A stretch of 35,219 nucleotides of DNA from Alphaproteobacteria bacterium (lineage in GTDB: Bacteria; Pseudomonadota; Alphaproteobacteria; UBA828): positions 1 through 35,219 of the forward strand of contig JAJDXK010000080.1 in assembly GCA_022823305.1 (NCBI GenBank), read 5' to 3'. Both the position numbers and the translations under genes were made by a program. This document shows, piece by piece, positions 27,116 to 34,178 of this stretch. The notes beneath the pieces are model-generated. The model had not been told where the DNA came from, searched no databases, and saw only the letters and a program-made list of their open reading frames with translations. The number at the start of each line of letters is the position of its first letter. Within the stretch, counting starts at the first letter, position 1.

Positions 27116-28294
27116 TCAGCCTTGGAGGCCTCGCGTGAAGCGGTCGATGCGACGCAGGGCCTCGTCGAGCTCCGCATCGGGCGCAGTGAGCGAGAGGCGG
27201 ACGAAGCCTGCGCCGGCGGAGCCGAAACCCTCGCCCGCGAGCAGCGACACGCCGGCTTCCTCCAGCAGGCGGTCGGAGAACGCCTCGGAGGAGAGGCCGC
27301 TGGGCCGGACATCCAGCATCACGAAGCAGGCGCCCTCCGGTCTGACGACGCGGGTGCACGCGTTGCCGGCGAGCGCATCGCAGACGCGACCGCGCCGGGC
27401 CTCGTAGCGTGCGCGCATCGCCTCCACCTCGGGAAAGTCCTCGGTGAACGCCGCGGCGACCGCCGACTGGATGAAGCTGGGCAGGCCGTAATGGAGCGCG
27501 AGGCCCAGGTGGTACATGTGCCGCGTGAACGCCGCCGGCCCCACGGTCCAGCCGACACGCCAGCCGGTCATGGCATGGGACTTGGACAGGCTGTCGACCA
27601 CGATGGTCCGCTCGGCCATGCCGGGGAACGTCGCGGGCGAGACGTGCGCGCGGCCGTCGAAGAGGGTGCGGCTGTAAACCTCGTCGCAGATCAGCCAGAG
27701 GTCGCGGGCCCTGCAGACCTCCGCCAGGGCGAGCAGATCGGCGCGGCGATAGGCGGCGCCGGTCGGGTTGTGGGGCGTGTTGATCATGACGGCGCGCGTC
27801 GCGGGGCTCACCGCCGCCTCGATGTCGGCGGCGTCCAGGTGGAAGTCGCGCTCGGCACGCAGCGGCACGTCGACCAGCCTCGCACCGGTGGCCCGCACCA
27901 CCGATTCGTAGGTCACGTAGACCGGCTGGGGCACGATGACCTCGTCGCCCCGCTGCGCCACGCACAGTGCGGCGCCGAAGAGGCCGCCCTGCGCCCCCAG
28001 CGTCACCGCGATGTTCTCCGGCCCCACGTCCTGGCCGATATGGCGACGGCGGTAGGCGGCGATGGCGGCCTTCAGGTCGGGCCCGCCGTCGATCCAGCCA
28101 TAGTGGGTGTCGCCGCTCCGGAGCCGCTCGATCGTCGCGTCCGCGATCCTGCGCGGCGTATCGAAGTCGGGATCGCCGATGCTCAGCACGAGCACGTCGC
28201 GCCCCTGCGCGCGATACGAGAGCGCACGGGCATGGATCTCCCAGGCGCGCGCGCCCTCGTTGGCGAGACCGTCGACGATCGCGGCGTACCGCAT
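27116..28294 (-). CDS. Class I/II pyridoxal-phosphate aminotransferase
   Basis: 392-residue aspartate-aminotransferase-fold enzyme. PLP residues: Asn176 in NTPHNPTG, Asp204 and Tyr207 in CDEVY, Schiff-base Lys238 in SLSKSHAMTGWRVGW and Arg246. The N-terminal segment LSIGDPDFDTP (37-47) and HYGWIDGGPDLKAAI (64-78) place it with subgroup I-gamma aspartate/aromatic-type enzymes. ATG at 28294 follows GGGAGGG. Substrate unknown. It is divergent from hyuB (218 bp) and upstream of glutamate dehydrogenase. Confidence 0.9.
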   Translation of the reverse strand: MRYAAIVDGLANEGARAWEIHARALSYRAQGRDVLVLSIGDPDFDTPRRIADATIERLRSGDTHYGWIDGGPDLKAAIAAYRRRHIGQDVGPENIAVTLGAQGGLFGAALCVAQRGDEVIVPQPVYVTYESVVRATGARLVDVPLRAERDFHLDAADIEAAVSPATRAVMINTPHNPTGAAYRRADLLALAEVCRARDLWLICDEVYSRTLFDGRAHVSPATFPGMAERTIVVDSLSKSHAMTGWRVGWTVGPAAFTRHMYHLGLALHYGLPSFIQSAVAAAFTEDFPEVEAMRARYEARRGRVCDALAGNACTRVVRPEGACFVMLDVRPSGLSSEAFSDRLLEEAGVSLLAGEGFGSAGAGFVRLSLTAPDAELDEALRRIDRFTRGLQG

Positions 28295-28512
28295 GGACCC
28301 TCCCGCGTGCCGCGCGGTGTGCGTCGGACCGTGCCGCCCGGCCGGGTTGCTCCGCCCGGAGACGTTGCCGGGCGTGAAACGTTGAGCCTCCGGAACCCGA
28401 CAATGTCAATGGCCCGGCGCTTCGGGCATGGCGACGGCCCGGTGGCGGCGCTACCCGACCGCGATCCCGGTGCTATCATCGGCGGCAGGGAGACCCGCGG
28501 GGACCAGGAGCA

Positions 28513-30411
28513 ATGAGCCAGGCGATCAACGTCGCTCGCCGGGAAAGCCCGGCCAAGGCGGACCCCATCCGCTTCAGCGTGATCATGAACCGGCTGAACA
28601 GCATCGCGCTGGAGATGTCGGTCGCCCTCGGGAACACCGCGTTCTCCGAGCTCCTCTCGCTGACCAACGACTTCTCCTGCTGCATCTACGACGCCGACGG
28701 TCGCCAGCTCGCCGTCATGGATGCGCTGCCGATACACACCAACTCGATGCACCTCTTTCTCGAGACGGTGGCCGACTACTTCGAAGACGATCTCCATCCG
28801 GGCGACATCGTCCTCTGCAACGACCCCTATTCGGGAAACACGCACAACGGCGATCTCTCGACCGCCGCGCCCGTGTTCGCGGACGGCGAGCACGTCTTCT
28901 GGGTGGCAGTCAAGGCACACCAGCTCGATGTCGGCGCGCCCGTGCCGCACTCCTCCTTCGGCGGCGCCGAGGACATCTGGCAGGAGGGACTCACCATCCC
29001 GCCGGTGAAGATCTACGAGAGGGGTGCCGCGCGCCGCGACGTGATCGACTTCTACCTCGCCAACGTGCGCTACCGCGAGCGGCTGCACGGCGACCTCAAG
29101 GCGCAGGTCGGCGCGACCCTGATCGGGGTGCGCAAGCTCGAGGAGATCTGCCGGCGCTACGGCAACGACGTGATCCGCAGCTTCGCCGACGAGGTGATCG
29201 AATACGCCGCGATGCGCACCGCGGCCGCGATGCGCTCCATCCCGGACGGCGTTTACCGCGGCGATGCCTGGTTCGACGAAGGCGAGAACGGGGCCACCGA
29301 CCTGCGGCTCGGCTGCGAGGTGCGCATCGAGGGCGAAGCGATCCACGTGGATTTCGTCGATTGCCCCGACCAGCTCAGGCGCGGGGTGAACGCCAGCTAC
29401 GCGGTGCTTCAGGCCGCCGGCGGCATTCCCGTGGTGATGATGATCGAGCCCGACATCCCGCACAACGAAGGCTGTCTCCGGCGCGTGACGGTGACGGCGC
29501 GGGAGGGCTCGATGTGCAACGCGTCCTTTCCGGCATCGACCTCGCTCGGCACGGTGCTGCCGGGCGACGTGATGCAGGAGGCGGTGGGAAGGGCGCTCGT
29601 CGATGCCGCGCCCGAGCTGACTCAGGCCGGCAATGCGCGGTGGGCCAACATTCCCATGTTTTCCGGCGTCCGCTCCGGCAGCGGCGAGGTCTGGGGCCAC
29701 CAGATCCTGAACTCAGGCGGCGGCGGCGGCGCGGCGCAGGGTTGCGACGGATGGCCCCTGATCACCACCAGCGCGGCCTGGGGAAGCCTCAGGACCGCCT
29801 CGGTGGAGCACACGGAGCTGGTCTATCCGCTTTCGATCAAGGAATGGGAGATCGAGCCGGAGTCCATGGGCCTCGGCGCACAGATCGGCGGACCCGGCGT
29901 GCGCTTCTCGCTGGAGCCGCTGCACGGCGCGGTCGACGTGGTCTACGATTCCGACGGCCAGCGCAATCCGCCCTTCGGGGTCGGCGGCGCGACGCCGGGC
30001 GCAGGCGGCGGAACCTACGTGGAGGATCGGCACACCGGGCGCCGGCGATTCCTCGGGGCGGAAGTGCACGACCGGGTTCTGCCCAGCGAACGCTGGGGCA
30101 GCGTCTCGACGGGCGGCGGGGGCCACGGCAACCCGCTCGACCGGCCGGTCGAGCAGGTGCGCCGCGATGTCCGCGACGGGCTCTACGGCGCGGCGCGGGC
30201 GCGGGAGGTCTACGGCGTCGTGCTGGGCGAGGGGCCCGACCCCGAGGTCCGTGAGCAGGCGAGCGAGGAGACGCGCGGGGCAATCGCCCGCAGGAACCGC
30301 GCCGACGGCGTGCCGCACACGCTCCCCGCCCGGCCGGGCGCGTCCACCTGGCTGCGGGACAACCTGCGCCCGGGCGATGACGTGGAGCGGCGTCCGGCAA
30401 GGGATACGTGA
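28513..30411 (+). CDS. hyuB: Hydantoinase B/oxoprolinase-family protein
   Basis: 632-residue protein of the HyuB/5-oxoprolinase beta family, which with HyuA hydrolyses ATP to open cyclic imides such as hydantoins or 5-oxoproline. Family motifs: SDFSCCIYD-like start (TNDFSCCIYDADG, 51-63), CNDPYSGNTHNGD (105-117), HQLDVGA (136-142), GGGGGAAQGCDGWP and GGGGHGNPLDR near the C-terminus. ATG at 28513 follows AGGAG. It appears intact, but its partner gene immediately downstream is broken after 12 codons by a mobile element, so it is probably non-functional unless another HyuA exists. Confidence 0.9.
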   Translation: MSQAINVARRESPAKADPIRFSVIMNRLNSIALEMSVALGNTAFSELLSLTNDFSCCIYDADGRQLAVMDALPIHTNSMHLFLETVADYFEDDLHPGDIVLCNDPYSGNTHNGDLSTAAPVFADGEHVFWVAVKAHQLDVGAPVPHSSFGGAEDIWQEGLTIPPVKIYERGAARRDVIDFYLANVRYRERLHGDLKAQVGATLIGVRKLEEICRRYGNDVIRSFADEVIEYAAMRTAAAMRSIPDGVYRGDAWFDEGENGATDLRLGCEVRIEGEAIHVDFVDCPDQLRRGVNASYAVLQAAGGIPVVMMIEPDIPHNEGCLRRVTVTAREGSMCNASFPASTSLGTVLPGDVMQEAVGRALVDAAPELTQAGNARWANIPMFSGVRSGSGEVWGHQILNSGGGGGAAQGCDGWPLITTSAAWGSLRTASVEHTELVYPLSIKEWEIEPESMGLGAQIGGPGVRFSLEPLHGAVDVVYDSDGQRNPPFGVGGATPGAGGGTYVEDRHTGRRRFLGAEVHDRVLPSERWGSVSTGGGGHGNPLDRPVEQVRRDVRDGLYGAARAREVYGVVLGEGPDPEVREQASEETRGAIARRNRADGVPHTLPARPGASTWLRDNLRPGDDVERRPARDT

Positions 30412-30438
30412 GCGCGCGCGCAGGGGACGGCGCATCGC

Positions 30439-30477
30439 ATGGGCTGGCGGGTCGGAGTCGATATCGGCGGCACTTAA
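30439..30477 (+). pseudogene. hyuA: hyuA 5' remnant, cut by mobile-element junction
   Basis: ATG at 30439, 27 bp after hyuB and preceded by AGGGGAC, encodes MGWRVGVDIGGT and then TAA. The peptide is the universal HyuA/oxoprolinase-A N-terminus, which continues GGTFTD in intact proteins. The break falls within the Thr codon (about 30472-30475); DNA after it is unrelated and leads into an integrase gene. The rest of hyuA, if it survives, should lie at the far end of the element outside this window. Confidence 0.85.
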
Positions 30478-30486
30478 ATGGGGAGC

Positions 30487-30550
30487 GATTTTCGGATATT
30501 GGGACAGGCGGGGCCTTGAGACGCCCCGAGATGCCTGGAGGGATAATCTC
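30487..30550 (+). repeat. Imperfect direct repeat, copy A
   Basis: The core 30501-30541 matches copy B (33284-33324) at 33 of 41 positions without gaps, including GGGACAGG, CCTTGAGA and GCCTGGAGG. Flanking TTTTCGG upstream and AT(A/G)AT(C/T)TC downstream are also shared. It begins 13 bp inside the hyuA junction. Copy A can also form a 6-bp hairpin (CGGGGC/GCCCCG). Confidence 0.8.
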
Positions 30551-30640
30551 TGGTGTTTTCGGCTATGTAACAACGGCTTACCGGACGCCGACACCCTCTT
30601 GAACCCCGGCCTGGGCGATGATACAAGGGCCATGAGGTTT

Positions 30641-30703
30641 CCTCCGGTCGCTTGCGACGCGCTTACGCTTACGGCGTGCAGGAAAGCGTCACGCGACCGG
30701 AGG
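30641..30703. repeat. Long inverted repeat upstream of the integrase
   Basis: CCTCCGGTCGC (30641-30651) is perfectly complementary to 30693-30703; inside it GACGC (30656-30660) pairs with GCGTC (30686-30690). The apical part includes a tandem CTTACG. It lies 33 bp before the integrase ATG. Possible roles are a recombinase or excisionase binding site, a transfer origin, or an RNA hairpin in the integrase leader. Confidence 0.85.
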
Positions 30704-30735
30704 CGGCGAGAATCATTCTCAACAAGGGGCATCGC

Positions 30736-31923
30736 ATGGCCAAGCTCAAATACCGCACCATCTCCAAGCGCACCGTCGATGCGCTCTCGGTGGAGGACCG
30801 CGACGCGGTCTTCTGGGACGACCGCATTCCGGGATTCGGGGTGAGGGTCTATCCGTCGGGGTCGAAGGTCTACGTGGTCCAGACCCGGCACAAGGGGAAG
30901 TCGCGCCGGGTGACGCTGGGACGGCACGGGGTGATCACCGCCGACAAGGCGCGCAAGGAAGCAGCTCTTGCAATCAACCGCATCAAGAGCGGCGAGGAGC
31001 CGGTGGAGCGGGGCTCGGTGACGGTGGCCGAGCTTGCCGCGCGCTATCTGGAAGAGCATGTCGACGTGCGCTGCAAGGAGAGCACGCAGAGGATGTACCG
31101 CAGCGTGGTGGAGCGCTTCATCGTGCCGTCCTACGGCGGCGTGGCGGTGGAGGAGGTGGAGCGCAAGCACATCAACGCGCTGCACCTCGATCTCCGCCAC
31201 ATCCCCTATCAGGCGAACCGGGCGCTGGAGATCGGCAGCAAGCTGTTCAACCTCGCCGAGGAATGGAAGCTGCGGACCGGCGGCAACCCGTGCAAGTACG
31301 TGCGCAAGTACCGGGAGGAGAAGCGCGAGCGGTTCCTGACCGAGGCGGAGTTCCGCCACCTGGGCGCGGTGCTGAACGGGATGGAGGCGGCGGGCCGTCT
31401 GCCGGTCTACCCGGCGGCGGCGATCCGGCTGCTGATGCTGACCGGGTGCCGACGGAACGAGATCGTCGCGCTTCAGTGGAAGCATGTGGACCTCGCTTCG
31501 GGCGAGTTGAAGCTCGCCGACTCGAAGACCGGCGCGCGGCTGGTGCCGCTGTCGCCGGCGGCGGCGCGGGTGCTTGCGGAGCTGCCGCGCATCGAGGGCA
31601 ACCCGTGGGTGATTCCGGGCACGAAGAAGCCCGAGAAGCCCCTGTCCGACCTCAACCACTACTGGGACCGGGTGCGGGCGGAAGCGGACCTCGACGACGT
31701 GCGGCTTCATGACCTCCGTCATTCCTTTGCGTCCAGGGCGCTGGCGCTCGGGGAGTCGCTGTCGATGATCGGCAAGCTGCTCGGTCACAACAAGATCGAG
31801 ACGACCTCGCGCTATGCGCATCTGGCACGCGATTCGATCAAGGCGTCGTCGGCTCGGGTGGCGGACAGCATTGGAGCCGATATCCTCAATGCGTCGGCGA
31901 CGAAGGAGGCCGCGACCGCCTGA
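30736..31923 (+). CDS. int: Tyrosine-type site-specific integrase (DUF4102/P4-like)
   Basis: 395-residue integrase. Residues about 1-90 are the DUF4102 arm-binding domain (WDDRIPGFGVRVYPSGSK), about 95-185 the SAM-like core-binding domain, and about 195-370 the catalytic domain with all active-site residues: Arg239 (TGCRRNE), Lys264, His325 and Arg328 (HDLRHSFA), His351 (LGHNKI) and Tyr360 (RYAHL). ATG at 30736 follows AAGGGG. This class usually integrates into tRNA genes; no tRNA is seen at this junction, which instead lies in hyuA. It probably mobilised the element, and appears intact. Confidence 0.95.
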   Translation: MAKLKYRTISKRTVDALSVEDRDAVFWDDRIPGFGVRVYPSGSKVYVVQTRHKGKSRRVTLGRHGVITADKARKEAALAINRIKSGEEPVERGSVTVAELAARYLEEHVDVRCKESTQRMYRSVVERFIVPSYGGVAVEEVERKHINALHLDLRHIPYQANRALEIGSKLFNLAEEWKLRTGGNPCKYVRKYREEKRERFLTEAEFRHLGAVLNGMEAAGRLPVYPAAAIRLLMLTGCRRNEIVALQWKHVDLASGELKLADSKTGARLVPLSPAAARVLAELPRIEGNPWVIPGTKKPEKPLSDLNHYWDRVRAEADLDDVRLHDLRHSFASRALALGESLSMIGKLLGHNKIETTSRYAHLARDSIKASSARVADSIGADILNASATKEAATA

Positions 31924-31982
31924 GCCGGGGGTGTGCGGCGGGGTTCCCTTGTGTCTCGTTCGTATCTGTTGGGCAGCGCGGC

Positions 31983-33170
31983 ATGACGGCCACACGCCAG
32001 CGGAAGCCTGCGACTTCCGCCTTCCTGTCGCATGGCTTCCGGCCGTTCTTCCTGTCGGCCGGGCTGTGGGCGCCGCTCGGCATCGCGCTCTGGGTCGCGA
32101 TGCTGTGGGGATATCTGGATCTGCCCCTCGCGTTCGATCCGGTGTCGTGGCATGCCCACGAGGCGCTGTTCGGCTACCTGGGCGCGGTGCTCGCGGGGTT
32201 CCTGCTGACCGCGGTGCCGAACTGGACGGGACGGCCCCCGCTCGCCGGGCGGACGTTGCTGGGGCTGCTCGCGCTGTGGATCGCCGGGCGGGTGGCGGTG
32301 GCGGCATCGGACTGGTTGCCGCCGCTGGCGGTGGCCGCGCTCGATCTCTCGTGCCTCGTCGTGCTGGGTGGGTATGTGCTGCGCGAGGTCGTTGCCGGCA
32401 GGAACTGGCGCAACCTCGTGGTGGTCGCGATGATCGGCGTGTTCGTCGCCGGCAACGCGCTGTTTCACTGGGAAGCCGCCGAAGGCGTTTACGCGGCATC
32501 GGGCCATGGGCTTCGCATCGGCGTTGCCGCGGCGATCATGATGATCTCGGTGATCGGCGGGCGCATCGTTCCGACCTTCACGCGGAACTGGCTGGCGACG
32601 CGCGGGAGCGGGGCGCTCCCGGCGGAGTTCGGGCGCCTCGACAAGGTCGCGCTCGTCTTGACCCTGATCGCGCTCGCAGCCTGGGCTGCCCTTCCCGGCG
32701 CGCGGGAGACGGCTTGGCTGCTCCTCGCCTCGGGAGGCGCGCATGCCGCGCGGCTCTCGCGCTGGCGCGGTCCGGCGACGCGCGGCGAGCCCCTGCTGTG
32801 GATCCTGCATGTGGGATACGCCTTCGTGCCGCTCGGCATGCTGGGCGTGGGCGGGGCGATCCTGTGGCCCGACGTGGTGCCGCCCGCCTCGGCGCAGCAT
32901 CTGTGGATGGCCGGCGCCATCGGCGTGATGACGCTCGCCGTGATGACGCGCGCGACGCTCGGTCATGGCGGGCGGGCGTTGACGGCGGGCGCGGGGACGG
33001 CGGCGGTCTATCTGCTGGTCGTCGCCTCGGTGTTCGCGCGGTTCCTGGGCGGGGTGCTTGAGGAACAGGCGATGGTGTTGTGGTCGCTCTCGGCGCTGCT
33101 GTGGTGCCTCGGCTTTGCCGGGTTCGTGCTGCTTTACGGGAAGTTGCTGACCGGCGCGGGCAAGCGTTGA
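31983..33170 (+). CDS. nnrS: NnrS-family membrane protein
   Basis: 395-residue protein with about twelve hydrophobic segments and the NnrS hallmarks FRPFFLSAGLW (19-29), WHAHEALFGY (56-65), LLTAVPNWTGRPPL and IGGRIVPTFTRNWL. NnrS is a haem- and copper-containing inner-membrane protein of denitrifiers that limits nitrosative damage, such as loss of iron from metabolites under NO. ATG at 31983 lies 59 bp after int. No nor, nir or Fnr/NnrR-type regulator is visible nearby, so this is an isolated cargo copy on the mobile element, where it would plausibly confer NO tolerance. Confidence 0.88.
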   Translation: MTATRQRKPATSAFLSHGFRPFFLSAGLWAPLGIALWVAMLWGYLDLPLAFDPVSWHAHEALFGYLGAVLAGFLLTAVPNWTGRPPLAGRTLLGLLALWIAGRVAVAASDWLPPLAVAALDLSCLVVLGGYVLREVVAGRNWRNLVVVAMIGVFVAGNALFHWEAAEGVYAASGHGLRIGVAAAIMMISVIGGRIVPTFTRNWLATRGSGALPAEFGRLDKVALVLTLIALAAWAALPGARETAWLLLASGGAHAARLSRWRGPATRGEPLLWILHVGYAFVPLGMLGVGGAILWPDVVPPASAQHLWMAGAIGVMTLAVMTRATLGHGGRALTAGAGTAAVYLLVVASVFARFLGGVLEEQAMVLWSLSALLWCLGFAGFVLLYGKLLTGAGKR

Positions 33171-33203
33171 GGAGAGGACCAGCTCCGCCTGTCCTTCCGG
33201 TCG

Positions 33204-33255
33204 GATTCGGCCTCCGATTCGGCCACGCCGCCGTTTCCGGGCGCCCGCGCGAATC
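33204..33255. repeat. GATTCGG motif cluster
   Basis: GATTCGGCC occurs at 33204-33212 and 33216-33224 (12-bp period), with an inverted GATTCG at 33255-33250. The cluster sits directly upstream of repeat copy B. Possible protein-binding sites; short enough that chance is not excluded. Confidence 0.45.
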
Positions 33256-33261
33256 GGGCTA

Positions 33262-33332
33262 GATTTTTTTCGGAGGACATACGGGGACAGGAGCGTCCTT
33301 GAGAAGCCTTGAGGCGCCTGGAGGATGATTTC
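33262..33332 (+). repeat. Imperfect direct repeat, copy B
   Basis: Second copy of the sequence at the hyuA junction, about 2.8 kb away in the same orientation, starting with a seven-T run (33264-33270). It lies between nnrS and the conjugation genes. Compared with copy A the hairpin is lost and CCTTGAG is duplicated (33297-33303, 33307-33313). Confidence 0.8.
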
Positions 33333-33393
33333 GCAGGGAATCCCCTGAATACAGCGGGTTGCGGGGCTTTTCGGCGGCCCTATCCTTGTCTCC

Positions 33394-33510
33394 ATGAGCG
33401 CGCCGAATCCCCTTCCCGGCGGCGGCCTGGACCCCGATTTCGACCAGCTCGCCGGGCTTCGATGCGCCCGCGCGGCCGTCAGGCGGCGGCTCCGGGAGCG
33501 GAGCCGATGA
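33394..33510 (+). CDS. Small ORF coupled to the conjugation module
   Basis: 38-codon frame MSAPNPLPGGGLDPDFDQL, then an Arg-rich helix ending LRERSR. Its stop overlaps the next gene's start (ATGA at 33507-33510), the same coupling seen through the rest of the module. No family recognised. No strong ribosome-binding site precedes the ATG, so it may be a leader peptide driving coupled translation or a small relaxosome protein. It could also be a chance frame. Confidence 0.45.
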   Translation: MSAPNPLPGGGLDPDFDQLAGLRCARAAVRRRLRERSR

Positions 33511-34178
33511 TCGACTTCGACCGGCTGCGCCGGGCGTTGATGCTCGGGGCGCTGGGAGCAGCCGCGCTGGCGCTGCTGCTGCCCTCTCTGGCATTGCTCC
33601 GCTACACCGACGGCCACGACTGGTATGCGGCTCGCAAGGCGAGCGTGGCGCAAGCGCTCATTGCTGTCGGCTTCGACGAGCATGCGACGACGAAGTACCG
33701 CCTGGCGGACGGCCGGACCGTGACGTGGCTCCGCGACGGCGTGGCGACGTACCCGGAGGCGCTGCGATCGCGGAGCCTCATCCTCGCCATCATCGGAGAC
33801 AACGCCCTGCTCGGCGCCTGCGCGGGCTTCGCGGTGCTGTTCGCGCTGTCGGGCCTGCTGAACCTGGCGCGGCAGGAACCCGCCGGGATGTCGAGGGCGC
33901 CCATGCGCGGCCATTCGGCCGGGGAGCGCCGGCCCGGCTTTGTCGAGGACGTTCCTCCGTACGAGCCGCACGTTCCCGCAGGCGCGACGCCGGAGGCGCC
34001 CGCCCCGGCCCCGGCACTCGCCGTTTCGTCCCCTGCGCCGACGGGCGGGTCCGGCAGGAGCGTGGCCGGGCCTTCGCCCGCGCCCGAGCCAGCGGCGGGG
34101 CGGCGCGACCCGCCGGCGAGGGCGAAACCGGAACGTCGACGCGCCCGGCCCGCCCGCCGGCGCGGGCGCTGGTTCTGA
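33507..34178 (+). CDS. Two-TM protein resembling a coupling-protein membrane anchor
   Basis: 223-residue protein with TM1 at about 9-31, a periplasmic stretch of about 60 residues (GHDWYAARKASVAQALIA, then YRLADGRTVTWLRDG) and TM2 at about 91-120. This TM-loop-TM layout, placed just before a MobF relaxase, resembles the N-terminal anchor of TrwB/TraD-type coupling ATPases. Unlike those, no Walker A or ATPase domain follows; residues 121-223 are Pro/Ala-rich and end in a highly basic tail (RRRARPARRRGRW). ATG at 33507 overlaps the small ORF, and the stop overlaps the relaxase start (TGATG). Either a decayed or split coupling protein, or a distinct accessory membrane protein. Confidence 0.6.
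   Translation: MIDFDRLRRALMLGALGAAALALLLPSLALLRYTDGHDWYAARKASVAQALIAVGFDEHATTKYRLADGRTVTWLRDGVATYPEALRSRSLILAIIGDNALLGACAGFAVLFALSGLLNLARQEPAGMSRAPMRGHSAGERRPGFVEDVPPYEPHVPAGATPEAPAPAPALAVSSPAPTGGSGRSVAGPSPAPEPAAGRRDPPARAKPERRRARPARRRGRWF

Noticed and set aside
30590..30640. Possible tRNA fragment (GGTTCAAG on minus strand) that could have been the integrase target
   Set aside because: The bases flanking the loop do not pair as a T-stem and no acceptor or anticodon arm can be built.
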